From: Arsukibacterium sp. UBA3155
Lineage (GTDB): Bacteria > Pseudomonadota > Gammaproteobacteria > Enterobacterales > Alteromonadaceae
Direction of reading: 5' to 3'
Length of the DNA stretch: 64,000 nt
NCBI GenBank assembly: GCA_002364615.1
Contig: DEYP01000024.1
Span: forward strand, 20,422-84,421
The position numbers and the translations under genes are program-made. This document shows, piece after piece, positions 8,156 through 17,292 of the stretch (within the stretch, counting starts at the first letter, position 1; every line of letters starts with the position of its first letter). The notes below the pieces were generated by a model. It was not told the DNA's origin. It did not search any database and saw only the letters and a program-made list of their open reading frames with translations.

Positions 8156-8563
8156 ATGAGTTCAAAACCTACCATTACTGTTTCCGCTGTCGACATGGAC
8201 AGAATAGAAGCGCTGATTGAAAAAGTGTCTCGGATGACGCCAGAACTCGAAACGCTGGAGAGTGAGTTAGACCGCGCAACTATTGTTGAGCCGGTAAATA
8301 TGCCAGCAGATGTAGTTAGTATGAATTCTACAGTGCGCTTTAAATTCGCCGGTGATAGCAAGGTGTTTGAGAAAACACTGGTATATCCGCAAGATGCTAG
8401 AAGTGAACATCAGATATCGATTTTCGCTCCTGTGGGGAGTGCGTTACTGGGGTTAGCTGTTGGTCAGTCACTGGAATGGCCGATGCCAAATGGTCAGAGC
8501 CGCACGGTAGAAATTCTCGAAGTGTTATATCAACCTGAACGCGTTGGAGAATATCAACGCTAA
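8156..8563 (+). CDS. rnk: Rnk, nucleoside diphosphate kinase regulator (GreA-like)
   Basis: A 135-residue Rnk/GreA-C-family protein. It has a short N-terminal coiled-coil segment (about 12-45), shorter than that of GreA, and an FKBP-like C-terminal domain containing VSMNSTVRF, TLVYP..A, ISIFAPVGSALLGL and the W.MPNG.... VEILEV.YQPE end. Rnk binds RNA polymerase near the secondary channel and was named for its effect on nucleoside diphosphate kinase levels. The ATG follows CAGGAG. It stands alone between the terminator at 8091-8128 and a convergent hairpin before mogA, and has no evident link to nitrate respiration. Confidence 0.9.
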   Translation: MSSKPTITVSAVDMDRIEALIEKVSRMTPELETLESELDRATIVEPVNMPADVVSMNSTVRFKFAGDSKVFEKTLVYPQDARSEHQISIFAPVGSALLGLAVGQSLEWPMPNGQSRTVEILEVLYQPERVGEYQR

Positions 8564-8573
8564 GTTACATATC

Positions 8574-8598
8574 GTGCCGGAGCTAATGGCTGCGGCAC
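8574..8598. terminator. Hairpin between convergent rnk and mogA
   Basis: A 10-bp stem with one mismatch (8574-8583 with 8589-8598) and a 5-base loop, followed on the plus strand by a T-run at about 8616-8622. It plausibly ends rnk and, in reverse, mogA. Confidence 0.55.
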
Positions 8599-8612
8599 TA
8601 TGTTCCACACTG

Positions 8613-9149
8613 CTATTTTTTTGGTCGAAACGGCTTAATCACATCTTCATCGCACTGCAAAAAGGGTCCATCCATTAAATCAATGCAGTAAGGCACCGCC
8701 GGAAATACCGCATCTAAACACTGGCGAATGGCTTTGGGCTTGCCGGGCAAATTAATAATCAGGCTGCTGCCGCGCAGGCCAGCAGTTTGACGAGATAATA
8801 TTGCAGTTGGCACATACTTCAATGACTCCGTGCGCATTAATTCGCCAAAACCCGGCATCATTCTGTCGCATACGGCTTCGGTGGCCTCCGGTGTTACATC
8901 GCGCTTAGCCGGCCCGGTGCCGCCGGTGGTCACCACTAAGCAGCAGCCTTGCTCATCACAAAGCTCGCGCAGAGTTTGCTCTATCACCGTCTGCTCATCC
9001 GGGATCAGCCGGTATTCAGCCTGCCAGTTGCTGTTTAAATACTCCTTCAGGGTGTCGATAATCGCCTTGCCGGATAAATCCTCGTAAACGCCGGCACTGG
9101 CCCGGTCGCTTACTGTAACTATGCCAATTTTGGCGCTGGAGTTGCTCAT
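8613..9149 (-). CDS. mogA: Molybdopterin adenylyltransferase MogA
   Basis: A 178-residue MoCF-domain protein. It begins IGIVTVSDRAS.G.Y.D and carries the substrate loop TTGGTGPAKRDVTPEA, the GFGELMR motif and NLPGKPKA, all typical of MogA. MogA adenylates molybdopterin before molybdenum insertion by MoeA (34375-35622). It is separate from the MoaB paralogue at 42736-43299, which lies in the moa operon. The gene is monocistronic here, between the rnk hairpin and the ubiUV operon, and starts at an ATG with a purine-rich leader. No FNR box was seen in front of it. Confidence 0.92.
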   Translation of the reverse strand: MSNSSAKIGIVTVSDRASAGVYEDLSGKAIIDTLKEYLNSNWQAEYRLIPDEQTVIEQTLRELCDEQGCCLVVTTGGTGPAKRDVTPEATEAVCDRMMPGFGELMRTESLKYVPTAILSRQTAGLRGSSLIINLPGKPKAIRQCLDAVFPAVPYCIDLMDGPFLQCDEDVIKPFRPKK

Positions 9150-9250
9150 TACACATCCTCTATTTAACTGAGGTTGCTACCTCGTTGCGCACAGCCGTAG
9201 AGTGTCTGAGCCGCCAAGGAGTGTAGAAACCGTTGGGTTAGCAATAAGTT

Positions 9251-10123
9251 TTAACCCGTCGCCATACCGGCTAAATTCAGCCAGTAACCATTGCTGTCGC
9301 TATTACCAAGCTGCTGTGGTGCTTTGCCGTCCACATTAGCTTTAAATTTGGCCAGCCAGTCAAAAGTACCGGTTTGTTGTGGGCTTAACCGTACTATATC
9401 CACTAAACCTTGCATAGCGCTAAGCTGATTTACCAGGTTGTAACGGTATCCCGATTGAGTTTGAATACCATTTAATACAAAAACCTGACTGCCATCCTGG
9501 CTTGTTACTTCACGCCCCTTTGGGTATTTAATGCAACAGAGTTCACATTGATCTTTACTGCGGTTCTCAGAGCGGGCGGTAAAGCAACGGCCACTCCAGG
9601 CCAGCGGCAAATGGCCCAGCGCAAATACTTCAGTGCTAAAACAGTCACGAATATCACTAATGATACTTTGGCTTAATACGTCACATAACCACTGTCCTGA
9701 TAACTCAACCGGCACTACCCAACGAGTTAACCCCATACTCACCAGGCGACGCAGCGCATGCTGGTTATAGCAATTTATTGCTGCGCCGGCGACAAACGGC
9801 AAACCCTGATCCTGCAGCATGCTTATCGCACCCACATCGTTGGCTTCAATTAAAAACTCACCGTTATCAACGTATTTGCGTAATTCCCGCAGCTCACCGG
9901 GCGCTTCATATAATGTCATGGATGATAAGCACACCTGCTTCCCAGCGTCGCGCAGCATTTGCGCCAAAGCAAAGTAGTCTTCAAATTTTAACTCACGTCT
10001 TTTGCTACACACCGTTTCACCTAAATAGACAATATCAATGTCGCTCGCTGCGACCTCCCGGTAAAATTGCAGTATTTGAGCTTTGGGCCAGAAATAGAGG
10101 ACTGGACCTAGTGAGAATTGCAT
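9251..10123 (-). CDS. ubiV: UbiV, O2-independent ubiquinone hydroxylation factor (U32 family)
   Basis: A 290-residue U32 family protein. It has the ETVCSKRRE block with Cys39, and a C-terminal Cys set (GRCFTAR, then DQCELCC) matching the four [4Fe-4S] ligands of UbiV. With UbiU it forms a heterodimer that hydroxylates the ubiquinone ring without oxygen. Although U32 members are labelled peptidases, UbiUV are not proteolytic. It is the second gene of a ubiU-ubiV operon (gap of 4 bases) and starts at ATG 10123 behind GGAA. The partner genes ubiT and hemN are divergent from it. Confidence 0.92.
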   Translation of the reverse strand: MQFSLGPVLYFWPKAQILQFYREVAASDIDIVYLGETVCSKRRELKFEDYFALAQMLRDAGKQVCLSSMTLYEAPGELRELRKYVDNGEFLIEANDVGAISMLQDQGLPFVAGAAINCYNQHALRRLVSMGLTRWVVPVELSGQWLCDVLSQSIISDIRDCFSTEVFALGHLPLAWSGRCFTARSENRSKDQCELCCIKYPKGREVTSQDGSQVFVLNGIQTQSGYRYNLVNQLSAMQGLVDIVRLSPQQTGTFDWLAKFKANVDGKAPQQLGNSDSNGYWLNLAGMATG

Positions 10124-10127
10124 GCGG

Positions 10128-11120
10128 TTATTTCCATTTTCTATGATAAGCGCCCAGGGTCGTCTGGCTGCCTTCGGACAGTGCAGCCAGAACCTGTTGC
10201 CATTGTGGTTTTACACAAAAATGATCTGGCGCACTTAACACCGCATCGATGGCAGCACGCCAGACTTTAGTAATTTGTGCGACATAGGCAGGACTGCGCT
10301 GCCGGCCTTCAATTTTTAATGACTTAATTCCTTCAGCATAAAGTTGTGGCAGTAAGTCCAGAGTGTTTAAGCTGGTAGGCTCTTCCAGCGCATGATAAGT
10401 ATCATTGCCGACATTAAATCGGCCTTTGCACAGCGTCGGATAACCGGCGGTTTCATTCGGCGCAAAACGGTCAATTAAAATGCCGTTTAAACGTGATTCC
10501 AAAGTGCCGTTATTGTCCTGCCAATTTACAAACGCCGCCGGGGAGCACGCCCCCGCTGTATTGGGTGACTGACCGGTCATGTAGGAGCTTAAGTAGCAGC
10601 GACCTTCGGCCATAATGCACAGGCTGCCAAACGCGAATACTTCAAGGTCTATATCACAGCTTTTGGCGAGTGCCCGAACCTGCTGCATCGATAGCACGCG
10701 CGGTAACACGACGCGGCTAATATCAAACTGACGGTAAAAATTTATTGCCGCGGCATTGGTTGCAGAAGCCTGCACCGATAAATGCCGCTCCAGCTTAGGG
10801 TAGCGCTGCGCCGCATAAGCCAGGACCGCAATATCGGCCAGAATCAACACATCGGCACCGGCGTTAGCAGCCATATCTACGGCATATTGCCAGCGTTGAT
10901 AGTTGTTCGGATGGGCAAAGGTATTAATGGCTACGTGCAGTTTTTTGCCATGCTGATGCACAAAGCAGGCTGCGTCTTTAAGCCTGGCTTCGTCAAAATT
11001 CAATCCTGCAAAATGACGGGCATTGGTGTCATCTTTTAAACCGATATATACCGCATCCGCACCATGTTCAATTGCAGCCTTCAATGCCGGCATACTGCCA
11101 GCAGGACAGAGCAGCTCCAT
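10128..11120 (-). CDS. ubiU: UbiU, O2-independent ubiquinone hydroxylation factor (U32 family)
   Basis: A 330-residue U32 protein beginning MELLCPAGSMPALKAAI. Conserved blocks are GADAVYIGLKD, the LHVAINT region, the HLSVQASATN strand, FAFGSLCIMAEGRC, GACSP and SLKIEGRQRS. The four [4Fe-4S] cysteines are in the LC...GRC, GAC and LCKGRF segments. UbiU and UbiV together perform the anaerobic ring hydroxylations of ubiquinone synthesis. This is the promoter-proximal gene of ubiUV. GAGG sits seven bases before the ATG. The 110-bp space to divergent ubiT contains NarL-like half-sites but no convincing FNR box. Confidence 0.93.
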   Translation of the reverse strand: MELLCPAGSMPALKAAIEHGADAVYIGLKDDTNARHFAGLNFDEARLKDAACFVHQHGKKLHVAINTFAHPNNYQRWQYAVDMAANAGADVLILADIAVLAYAAQRYPKLERHLSVQASATNAAAINFYRQFDISRVVLPRVLSMQQVRALAKSCDIDLEVFAFGSLCIMAEGRCYLSSYMTGQSPNTAGACSPAAFVNWQDNNGTLESRLNGILIDRFAPNETAGYPTLCKGRFNVGNDTYHALEEPTSLNTLDLLPQLYAEGIKSLKIEGRQRSPAYVAQITKVWRAAIDAVLSAPDHFCVKPQWQQVLAALSEGSQTTLGAYHRKWK

Positions 11121-11230
11121 TTATTGCCTCTTGAGTTAATTATCTACCTAAGCTACCTCCGACAGGGAATAGCTACACGGCAAATATTGTGGTTTTATTA
11201 TAGAAGAATAATGAATAGGAATGCTTTTAT

Positions 11231-11764
11231 ATGTTTGATATTAAAAGAGTTAACTCTAAGTTGGTATCAGGACTACCTACAATGTTGCGCCAGCTTACCT
11301 GCTATGCTCCCGAACGGTTGCAAGCTGGAATGATACAGTTGGCGTTAAACCGGTTTTTCCAGCCTGAGCTTAGCGCAGGCGAGCTGAACTTTATGCAGAA
11401 TAAGATGCTGCAGATTGAGGTAAGTGATATTGGTTTGCAATTTGGGATCAGTCTTGATGGCTGCAAGTTAAAGGTGGTGTTGCAACCGCTGCACCACAAT
11501 CTGCTGTTAAAAGCCGAACTTGCAGATTTTGTTGCCATGATCAGTAACCAGGTCGATCCGGATACGCTGTTTTTTCGTCGGCGCTTGCAAATGTTAGGCG
11601 ACACCGAGCTGGGTTTGTACTGCAAAAATCTGCTCGATAGCATTGGGCCAGAGCGTTTGCCGCTGCCCGTGTCGGCAAGCCTTAACTGGCTGGCTCAGCA
11701 ACATGCTGCGTTAGCGCAAAGTCAGTTAGCTGATCAGTGCAGTGAGATCCAGCAACACAATTAA
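11231..11764 (+). CDS. ubiT: UbiT, SCP2-domain accessory factor of anaerobic ubiquinone synthesis
   Basis: A 177-residue SCP2-fold protein with the P..L......PE.LQ...IQLALNRFF N-terminus and the LPLP..A..NWLAQQ C-terminus typical of UbiT (YhbT). UbiT binds ubiquinone-biosynthesis lipids and substitutes for UbiJ when oxygen is absent. The gene is divergent from ubiUV and runs into hemN: its stop at 11762-11764 is 10 bases before the hemN ATG, so both are probably co-transcribed. A later in-frame ATG exists (11281) but would remove conserved N-terminal residues. Confidence 0.88.
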   Translation: MFDIKRVNSKLVSGLPTMLRQLTCYAPERLQAGMIQLALNRFFQPELSAGELNFMQNKMLQIEVSDIGLQFGISLDGCKLKVVLQPLHHNLLLKAELADFVAMISNQVDPDTLFFRRRLQMLGDTELGLYCKNLLDSIGPERLPLPVSASLNWLAQQHAALAQSQLADQCSEIQQHN

Positions 11765-11774
11765 TGAGGTAAAG

Positions 11775-13136
11775 ATGCAAACCGTACAATGGGATCCTAA
11801 ATTAATCAGCAAATATAATATTAACGGCCCGCGATATACGTCCTATCCCACGGCATTGGCGTTAAATAACAGCTTTGATCCGGCATTGATAAAGACTGCT
11901 ATTGCTCAGAGTCCGAATGAGCTAAGCCTGTATTTGCACATCCCATTTTGCCACAAGCTCTGTTACTACTGTGGTTGTAATAAGGTTATTACCCGGCATC
12001 AATATAAAGCCGATAATTATCTGAATGCCTTAGCGCAGGAAATGGCGCTGTATGCCCCTTTGCTGCGAAGCAAACAGATTAATCAACTGCATTTAGGTGG
12101 CGGCACCCCCACCTTTTTAACCGAAGTTCAGCTAAGCCGGTTGATGGACTTATTGCACCAAAACTTTGCTATTAATAACGATGCTGAAATCAGTATTGAA
12201 ATTGACCCACGTAGCTGCAGTGATAATAAATTACGCCATTTACGTACCCTGGGGTTTAACCGGGTGAGTTTCGGGGTGCAGGATTTAGACGAGAAAGTAC
12301 AAATTGCTATTAACCGGGTGCAGGATACTGATTTAATCCGCCACCAGGTGCAGCTTAGCCGTGAGCTCGGTTTTAACTCGATTAATCTGGATTTAATTTA
12401 CGGCTTGCCGTTTCAGCATCCTGCCAGTTTTACTGAAACCGTCGATGAAATTATCCGGCTAAACCCGCACCGTATTTCGCTGTTTAGCTACGCCCATATT
12501 CCTGAACGTTTTGCGGCCCAGCGTAAAATAGCCGATAGCAGCCTGCCAGATGCGCAATTAAAGCTGGAACTGATGCAGCTGGCAATAGAGCGTTTTGTCG
12601 CCTCTGGTTATCAGTTTATTGGTATGGACCACTTTGCCAGGCCAGACGATGCCTTAGCCAAAGCACAGCAGGCTGGTAAACTGCAGCGTAATTTTCAGGG
12701 TTACACCACTGCCGGACAAGATGCATTAATTGGCTTGGGCGTATCCAGCATTAGCCAGGTAAGCGGGGTCTTGTGGCAAAACAGCAAAGAATTACCTGCC
12801 TATTATGCGGCTATCAGTAGCGGCCAGCTTCCCACCGAGCGCGGTTTTAGTTTAAATAGCGATGATAAAGTGCGTGCAGCGCTGATCAGCCAGTTAATCT
12901 GTCACTTTGAGCTGGATATAGAAGCGTACAGTCAAAAGTGGTGCATCGATAGTTTTTGGTACTACTTTGCCGAGGCATTAGAACGGCTAAAGCCCTTTAT
13001 GGAAGACGGCCTGGTTGAGGTAACTGCCGGGCGAATTAAAGTAACTGACAATGGCAGACTCTGGGTGCGCAGCATCTGCGCCTGTTTTGACGCCTATTTA
13101 ACCCAGGGCCAGCAGCGCTATTCAAAAGTAGTGTAA
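11775..13136 (+). CDS. hemN: Oxygen-independent coproporphyrinogen III dehydrogenase HemN
   Basis: A 453-residue radical-SAM enzyme. The cluster motif CHKLCYYCGC (CxxxCxxCxC) is followed by the LHLGGGTPT strand, the EIDPR block, GVQDL...VQ.AINR.Q and LDLIYGLP, all diagnostic of HemN rather than the HemW paralogue. It converts coproporphyrinogen III to protoporphyrinogen IX anaerobically, supplying heme for NarI and the NO reductase. I chose the ATG at 11775 because GAGGT (11766-11770) is correctly spaced; a GTG at 11742 lies inside ubiT. It forms an operon with ubiT. Confidence 0.94.
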   Translation: MQTVQWDPKLISKYNINGPRYTSYPTALALNNSFDPALIKTAIAQSPNELSLYLHIPFCHKLCYYCGCNKVITRHQYKADNYLNALAQEMALYAPLLRSKQINQLHLGGGTPTFLTEVQLSRLMDLLHQNFAINNDAEISIEIDPRSCSDNKLRHLRTLGFNRVSFGVQDLDEKVQIAINRVQDTDLIRHQVQLSRELGFNSINLDLIYGLPFQHPASFTETVDEIIRLNPHRISLFSYAHIPERFAAQRKIADSSLPDAQLKLELMQLAIERFVASGYQFIGMDHFARPDDALAKAQQAGKLQRNFQGYTTAGQDALIGLGVSSISQVSGVLWQNSKELPAYYAAISSGQLPTERGFSLNSDDKVRAALISQLICHFELDIEAYSQKWCIDSFWYYFAEALERLKPFMEDGLVEVTAGRIKVTDNGRLWVRSICACFDAYLTQGQQRYSKVV

Positions 13137-13142
13137 TTCTGA

Positions 13143-13177
13143 GGGGACGCCCGTTTATCAGTGAAAAAGGGCGCCCC
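13143..13177. terminator. GC-rich hairpin between convergent hemN and a small gene
   Basis: GGGG-A-CGCCC pairs with GGGCG-CCCC across a loop of about 15 bases; the A is bulged. There is no long T-tract on either strand, so it may be a weak or bidirectional terminator. Confidence 0.45.
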
Positions 13178-13196
13178 AAAGCTATCTGGAGGGAGG

Positions 13197-13601
13197 TTAA
13201 TACAACGCCACTAAATCGCCGGCTTTATTAAAAGTCAGGAAATCGGCAATCATGCCGCCCTGAATTTTTTCAGTCATCATTTTAAGTGGTTGGCTGGCCT
13301 CATCACTGTTTGGAGCAAAGCTGCCGCGCCCCGCAATTGCTGAGACAAAAGCGATATCCCAGTCTATTCCGGTTTTCTCTGACTCAGCTACCAAGGTGCT
13401 GAATTCGACGACTTCGTCAGGCAGTTTATCTACACACAGCACCGGTGCTAAGGCGCCCCCCTGGCCATTTTCAAAGTTATTTTTCTGGCTATCGGTAAAA
13501 CCATTGGGCAATTCGGCTTTGGCAAACACAAACAGCAAACGTTGCGGTTCATCCTGGATGCCGGCAGCGCGGATTAAGTCGGCATAAGATTCAATATTCA
13601 T
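13197..13601 (-). CDS. Conserved hypothetical protein (often mislabelled ribonucleotide reductase alpha)
   Basis: A 134-residue soluble protein with the pattern SYADLIRAA, then PQRLLFVFAKAELP, a GGALAPVLCVDK segment, DWDIAFVSA and DEA..PL..M...I..G. I recognise this as a small conserved proteobacterial family that databases often call ribonucleotide reductase subunit alpha. It lacks every catalytic feature of that enzyme, so I would not use the name. The sequence is acidic, without membrane segments or a signal peptide. It is monocistronic, convergent with hemN and followed upstream by a 130-bp spacer to the HPP-CBS gene. Function unknown. Confidence 0.75.
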   Translation of the reverse strand: MNIESYADLIRAAGIQDEPQRLLFVFAKAELPNGFTDSQKNNFENGQGGALAPVLCVDKLPDEVVEFSTLVAESEKTGIDWDIAFVSAIAGRGSFAPNSDEASQPLKMMTEKIQGGMIADFLTFNKAGDLVALY

Positions 13602-13730
13602 ATCATAACGCTCAGTAAGGATTTGGGTCAGTGTAGCAAAGCCCGCCGGGGTGAAGCTTTGGTATTAAGGGGTAAAGGTTTACCCCAGATGGGGTAGGGC
13701 TCATGCATTTAGTGCGGAAGCAAAGAGGGT

Positions 13731-14885
13731 TCAGGTTAGTTTGGCGTTAAACAACGCCGCAATCAAATCCGATTGGGTGATAATACCGACCAGTTGCTGC
13801 TGGGCATTTAATACGGGAATATGGTGTAGTCCTTGGTCGGATAGCATTGGCACAAGCGCTGCAATATGGTCATCTTCATGCGCCACGCTTAGTTTAGTAA
13901 CCATAATCTCAGCAACTTTGCGCTTGTAATGCTTGTTGTAGCGGTTTTTTAAAAGCAGCTGATTAACATGGCGCAGTAACCCCCAATAATGTGGTACCTG
14001 CAGGTTTTTCAGAAAATTAACGGTTGCTACCACCCCCAGCAGTTGATGCTGGCTATCGGTAACCGGAAGCATACTGATTTTATGTTTGCGCAGCAGCTGC
14101 CACGCTGATGCCACAGCACTGTTTGGTCCTACAGTAATCAGATCGCGCGACATAATATCACCACAGCGGATCTCGCCACTTTTGCGCTGATAAGCATGCA
14201 GTTGTGCTTGATGATATAAGCGTTCTAAATCTTGCTCGCTAATATCGACTACGGTGTCAAAACTGTTTAACGCACTGAGCAAATCCTCTGGTTGCAACCC
14301 GAGGCGTTTAAGCGGAGATTGATCGTGATGCAGATGCACCGGATCAAATTTCTGTGACGGGAGTTGCATACCGCGTTTTAGCCAGAACTTTTGCAATAAA
14401 ATAGCAACCACCAACATCACCAATACGTTTAACGCGACCGGGTAGAGTAAAAAATCATAACCCAGCACAGTGTCGGTTGAGGCAATTACCGGCACCAACG
14501 CCGTGGCGCCGCCTGGTGGGTGCATACACTCGAAGATATACATAACAAACAGGACACAGCCAATGGTCATTGCAGCCATCAGGGCCAGATCAGTGAACAG
14601 ATGCGAGCAAATAAGGCCTACTGCAGCGGAGATAAGATGGCCGGCTGCAAATGACCAGGGTCTGGCCAATGGGCTGTTTGGTAAGCCAAATAACAACACG
14701 GAGGACGCGCCCATAGAGGCCAGCAGTACTATAGTGCTGGCGGTGTCGGCCAGTTGCAGGCTAATAAAGGTGACGATAAACAGCGCTATGAATGCCGCGA
14801 AAGCTACTTTTAACCGCTCGGTTAGTGGTATGGCGGATAGTCGCTGGCTGTCATGTTTAATCAGGCCCAGTTGGGCCAGCATCAT
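13731..14885 (-). CDS. HPP-family membrane protein fused to a CBS-domain pair
   Basis: The N-terminal half has four or more hydrophobic helices with the HPP motif (FECMHPPGGATAL, about residue 120 of this call) plus the conserved SMGASSVLLF and SPLARPW blocks. The C-terminal half carries two CBS modules (CGDIMSRDLITV and AEIMVTKLSVA regions). HPP proteins of plants and cyanobacteria have been shown to move nitrite, and CBS pairs usually sense adenine nucleotides. A nitrite- or anion-gating role next to the NO reductase is inference. The frame is open to 15107, but the qNor terminator (14965-15000) lies there, so I start at ATG 14885; 14966 is also possible. Confidence 0.8.
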   Translation of the reverse strand: MMLAQLGLIKHDSQRLSAIPLTERLKVAFAAFIALFIVTFISLQLADTASTIVLLASMGASSVLLFGLPNSPLARPWSFAAGHLISAAVGLICSHLFTDLALMAAMTIGCVLFVMYIFECMHPPGGATALVPVIASTDTVLGYDFLLYPVALNVLVMLVVAILLQKFWLKRGMQLPSQKFDPVHLHHDQSPLKRLGLQPEDLLSALNSFDTVVDISEQDLERLYHQAQLHAYQRKSGEIRCGDIMSRDLITVGPNSAVASAWQLLRKHKISMLPVTDSQHQLLGVVATVNFLKNLQVPHYWGLLRHVNQLLLKNRYNKHYKRKVAEIMVTKLSVAHEDDHIAALVPMLSDQGLHHIPVLNAQQQLVGIITQSDLIAALFNAKLT

Positions 14886-14964
14886 ACTGAGCAGGTTTTT
14901 TGCTTTAGTTTGCAAAGGCAAATCCGCTATTTGCACCAAAGGGGGGCAAGTATAAGCAGTAAGC

Positions 14965-15000
14965 ATAAAAAAAGACACCACTGTTAAAAGTGGCGTCTTT
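14965..15000 (-). terminator. Intrinsic terminator of the NO reductase gene
   Basis: A 12-bp stem with one mismatch (14971-14982 with 14989-15000), a GTTAAA loop and, on the minus strand, a run of T residues through about 14967. It lies 25 bases past the norB stop and argues that the HPP gene downstream has its own promoter. Confidence 0.85.
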
Positions 15001-15024
15001 AAAGTGAAGCCTGTTAGCTTTAAA

Positions 15025-17292
15025 TCAGCCAGGCTGCTGCAATGGCTGTACGGCAGCGTTACTGTCAAACACGCCTTTAACCACTTGCCAGGATACCGCC
15101 AGCGCACCGATGATAAAGATCACATCACCAATCGTGCGAACCCAACGCAGGGTATGCAAAATGTCGCTTTGCATAAAGGCTTCACTACGGGCATACCATA
15201 AGCCTTCGGTGGCACTGGCGTAAAACTGGATAAAACCTATGGGTAGCAGGCTGGTAAACAGCATTAGCAATAGGCCGCCGTTCATCCACCAGAATGCCGT
15301 TTTCATTAGCTTCTCGTCAAACACCAACTGCGGCCGGATATAGCGCAGGATTAACAGGCAGAAGCCAAGTGCCAGAAAACCATAAACCCCAAACAACGCA
15401 GCGTGAGCGTGGGTTGGCGTGGTGTTTAAGCCCTGCAGATAATACAGTGCGATAGGTGGGTTGATCATAAAACCAAACACGCCGGCACCAAGCATATTCC
15501 AAAATGCTACCGCGACGAAAAACATCAGTGGCCATTTTATATCACCCATCCATGGCGCTTTGTTTTTTAAGCGCCAGTTTTCCCAGGCTTCGTAGCCAAG
15601 CACGACCAGTGGTACCACCTCCAGTGCACTAAAGGTAGCGCCGACTGCCATTACCGGTGTAGTGGTGCCAGCGAAATACAGGTGGTGGAAGGTACCAGGT
15701 ATACCGCCTAGCATAAACAATGAGGCTGAAGCCAGGCTGGCACTGGTTGCCACGGTTCGTGATACCAGTCCCATGCTATGAAAAATAAATGCCAGTGACA
15801 CAGTGGCGAATACTTCAAAGAAGCCTTCTACCCACAGGTGAACCACCCACCAGCGCCAGTATTCCATTACTGATAAATGGGTACGCTCGCCATAAAACAG
15901 GCCTGCACCGTAAAACAAACCGACACAAATGACCGAAGCAGCAAATAACGCCAGTAGGTTTTTATCACCCGGTGCTTTAAACGCCGGCACGATCGCCCGC
16001 AGCATTAACAGCAGCCAGAACAATACACCCACATACTTAATAATTTGCCAGAAGCGGCCAATATCGATGTATTCATAGCCCTGATGGCCAAACCAGAAAC
16101 TTAAATGTTCAGGCATAATTTGCATAATGGCAAAGTAGTTACCGGCAAAAGAACCGGCTACCAGCACCACCAGCGCCCAAAACAGTATATCTACTCCCAG
16201 TTTCTGGTACTTAGGATCTTTGCCGCCGTTAATTATCGGTGCTAAAAATAATCCGGCTGCCAGAAAGCCAGTCGCTATCCAGAACATTGCTGCCTGGATA
16301 TGCCAGGTACGAGCCAGGCTGTAGGGTAGCCATTCAGTCGTGTTTAAACCGTAAAAACCATCACCTTCAACGGTGTAGTGCGCGGTGAAACCGCCGAGCA
16401 TAACTTGCAAGGTAAATAAGGCGACTACCACCAGAATGTATTTACCCAGAGACTTTTGGGATGGCGTTAGTGTTAAGCGGGCAATAGGATCTAACTTAGG
16501 TGTTTCGGGCTCTTCTTCATCATGTTTGCGTAAAAATGCCCAGCCCCAGATCAGGGCACCTACCCCGGCGATCAGTAAAATAATACTCACTAACGACCAG
16601 ATCAGGTTCTCTGCAGTAGGACGGTTATCGATTAACGGCTCGTGCGGCCAGTTATTGGTATAAGTCGCGCTGCCCGCGGTTCTTTCCGTGCTGGCGGCCC
16701 AGGCCGTCCAGAAGAAAAACTGTGTCATTTCTTCCCGGCGTTTCAGTGAGGGCAGAGTATTGTTTTTCATCGCATAGTTAGCGCGAGTCTGGCTTAGCGA
16801 ACTGTCATCGCCAAATAAGGCAATGTAATGCTCAGCGGTTTGCGAAATCGCAAGTGCTCGTCTGTCGCTTAGCAACAGGGTATCAGTTGCTTTATCATAG
16901 CTGTTACTGCGATACGCCTGCTTTAACGCAAATTGCAGCGCATTCTGCTGTGCTGCATTTAGCTCAGCATAGTGCCGTCCATACTCGTCTTGCGCGGCTA
17001 ATTCCAACCAGGCCATTAGTTCACGATGCAGCCAGTCGGCAGTCCAGTCCGGTGCCTGGTAGGCACCGTGGCCCCAAATTGACCCAAGCTGCATGCCACC
17101 GACCGATTGCCAGGCGGTCTGGCCGTTTAAGATAGTCTCGTTAGTCATCAGCACTTGCCCTTGCTGATTCACTACCTTAGCCGGGATTGGCGGCGCTGAG
17201 CGGTACACCTCAGCACCAAAATAGCCCAGCACCGAGAAGGTAATGGCTAAAATGGCAATTAACAGCCACCAGAGTTTACGATATCCGGCCAT
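15025..17292 (-). CDS. norB: Quinol-dependent nitric oxide reductase (qNor, NorB/NorZ type)
   Basis: A 755-residue single-subunit NO reductase. An N-terminal helix and a periplasmic domain of about 200 residues (fused NorC-like but without a CxxCH heme c motif) precede 12-13 helices of the catalytic core. The core histidines are visible in RTWHIQAAMFW, the YWRWWVVHLWVEGFFEVFA region, GTFHHLYFAG and THAHAALFGVYG. The enzyme reduces NO to N2O with quinol electrons and serves denitrification or NO detoxification. No nitrite reductase is in the window, so detoxification of NO formed during nitrate respiration is the simpler view. GGGGG precedes the ATG. NorR, whose gene ends at 263, may be its activator. 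Confidence 0.94.
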   Translation of the reverse strand: MAGYRKLWWLLIAILAITFSVLGYFGAEVYRSAPPIPAKVVNQQGQVLMTNETILNGQTAWQSVGGMQLGSIWGHGAYQAPDWTADWLHRELMAWLELAAQDEYGRHYAELNAAQQNALQFALKQAYRSNSYDKATDTLLLSDRRALAISQTAEHYIALFGDDSSLSQTRANYAMKNNTLPSLKRREEMTQFFFWTAWAASTERTAGSATYTNNWPHEPLIDNRPTAENLIWSLVSIILLIAGVGALIWGWAFLRKHDEEEPETPKLDPIARLTLTPSQKSLGKYILVVVALFTLQVMLGGFTAHYTVEGDGFYGLNTTEWLPYSLARTWHIQAAMFWIATGFLAAGLFLAPIINGGKDPKYQKLGVDILFWALVVLVAGSFAGNYFAIMQIMPEHLSFWFGHQGYEYIDIGRFWQIIKYVGVLFWLLLMLRAIVPAFKAPGDKNLLALFAASVICVGLFYGAGLFYGERTHLSVMEYWRWWVVHLWVEGFFEVFATVSLAFIFHSMGLVSRTVATSASLASASLFMLGGIPGTFHHLYFAGTTTPVMAVGATFSALEVVPLVVLGYEAWENWRLKNKAPWMGDIKWPLMFFVAVAFWNMLGAGVFGFMINPPIALYYLQGLNTTPTHAHAALFGVYGFLALGFCLLILRYIRPQLVFDEKLMKTAFWWMNGGLLLMLFTSLLPIGFIQFYASATEGLWYARSEAFMQSDILHTLRWVRTIGDVIFIIGALAVSWQVVKGVFDSNAAVQPLQQPG

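Noticed and set aside
11121-11230. Possible FNR and NarL sites between ubiU and ubiT
   Set aside because: TTGAG-TTAA-TTATC keeps only one half of the FNR palindrome, and TACCTAA and TACCTCC heptamers are direct repeats with mismatches. I would not call them without binding data.
13197-13601. Ribonucleotide reductase alpha subunit
   Set aside because: The family name in databases is misleading: 134 residues, no catalytic cysteines or cone domain. Kept as conserved hypothetical.
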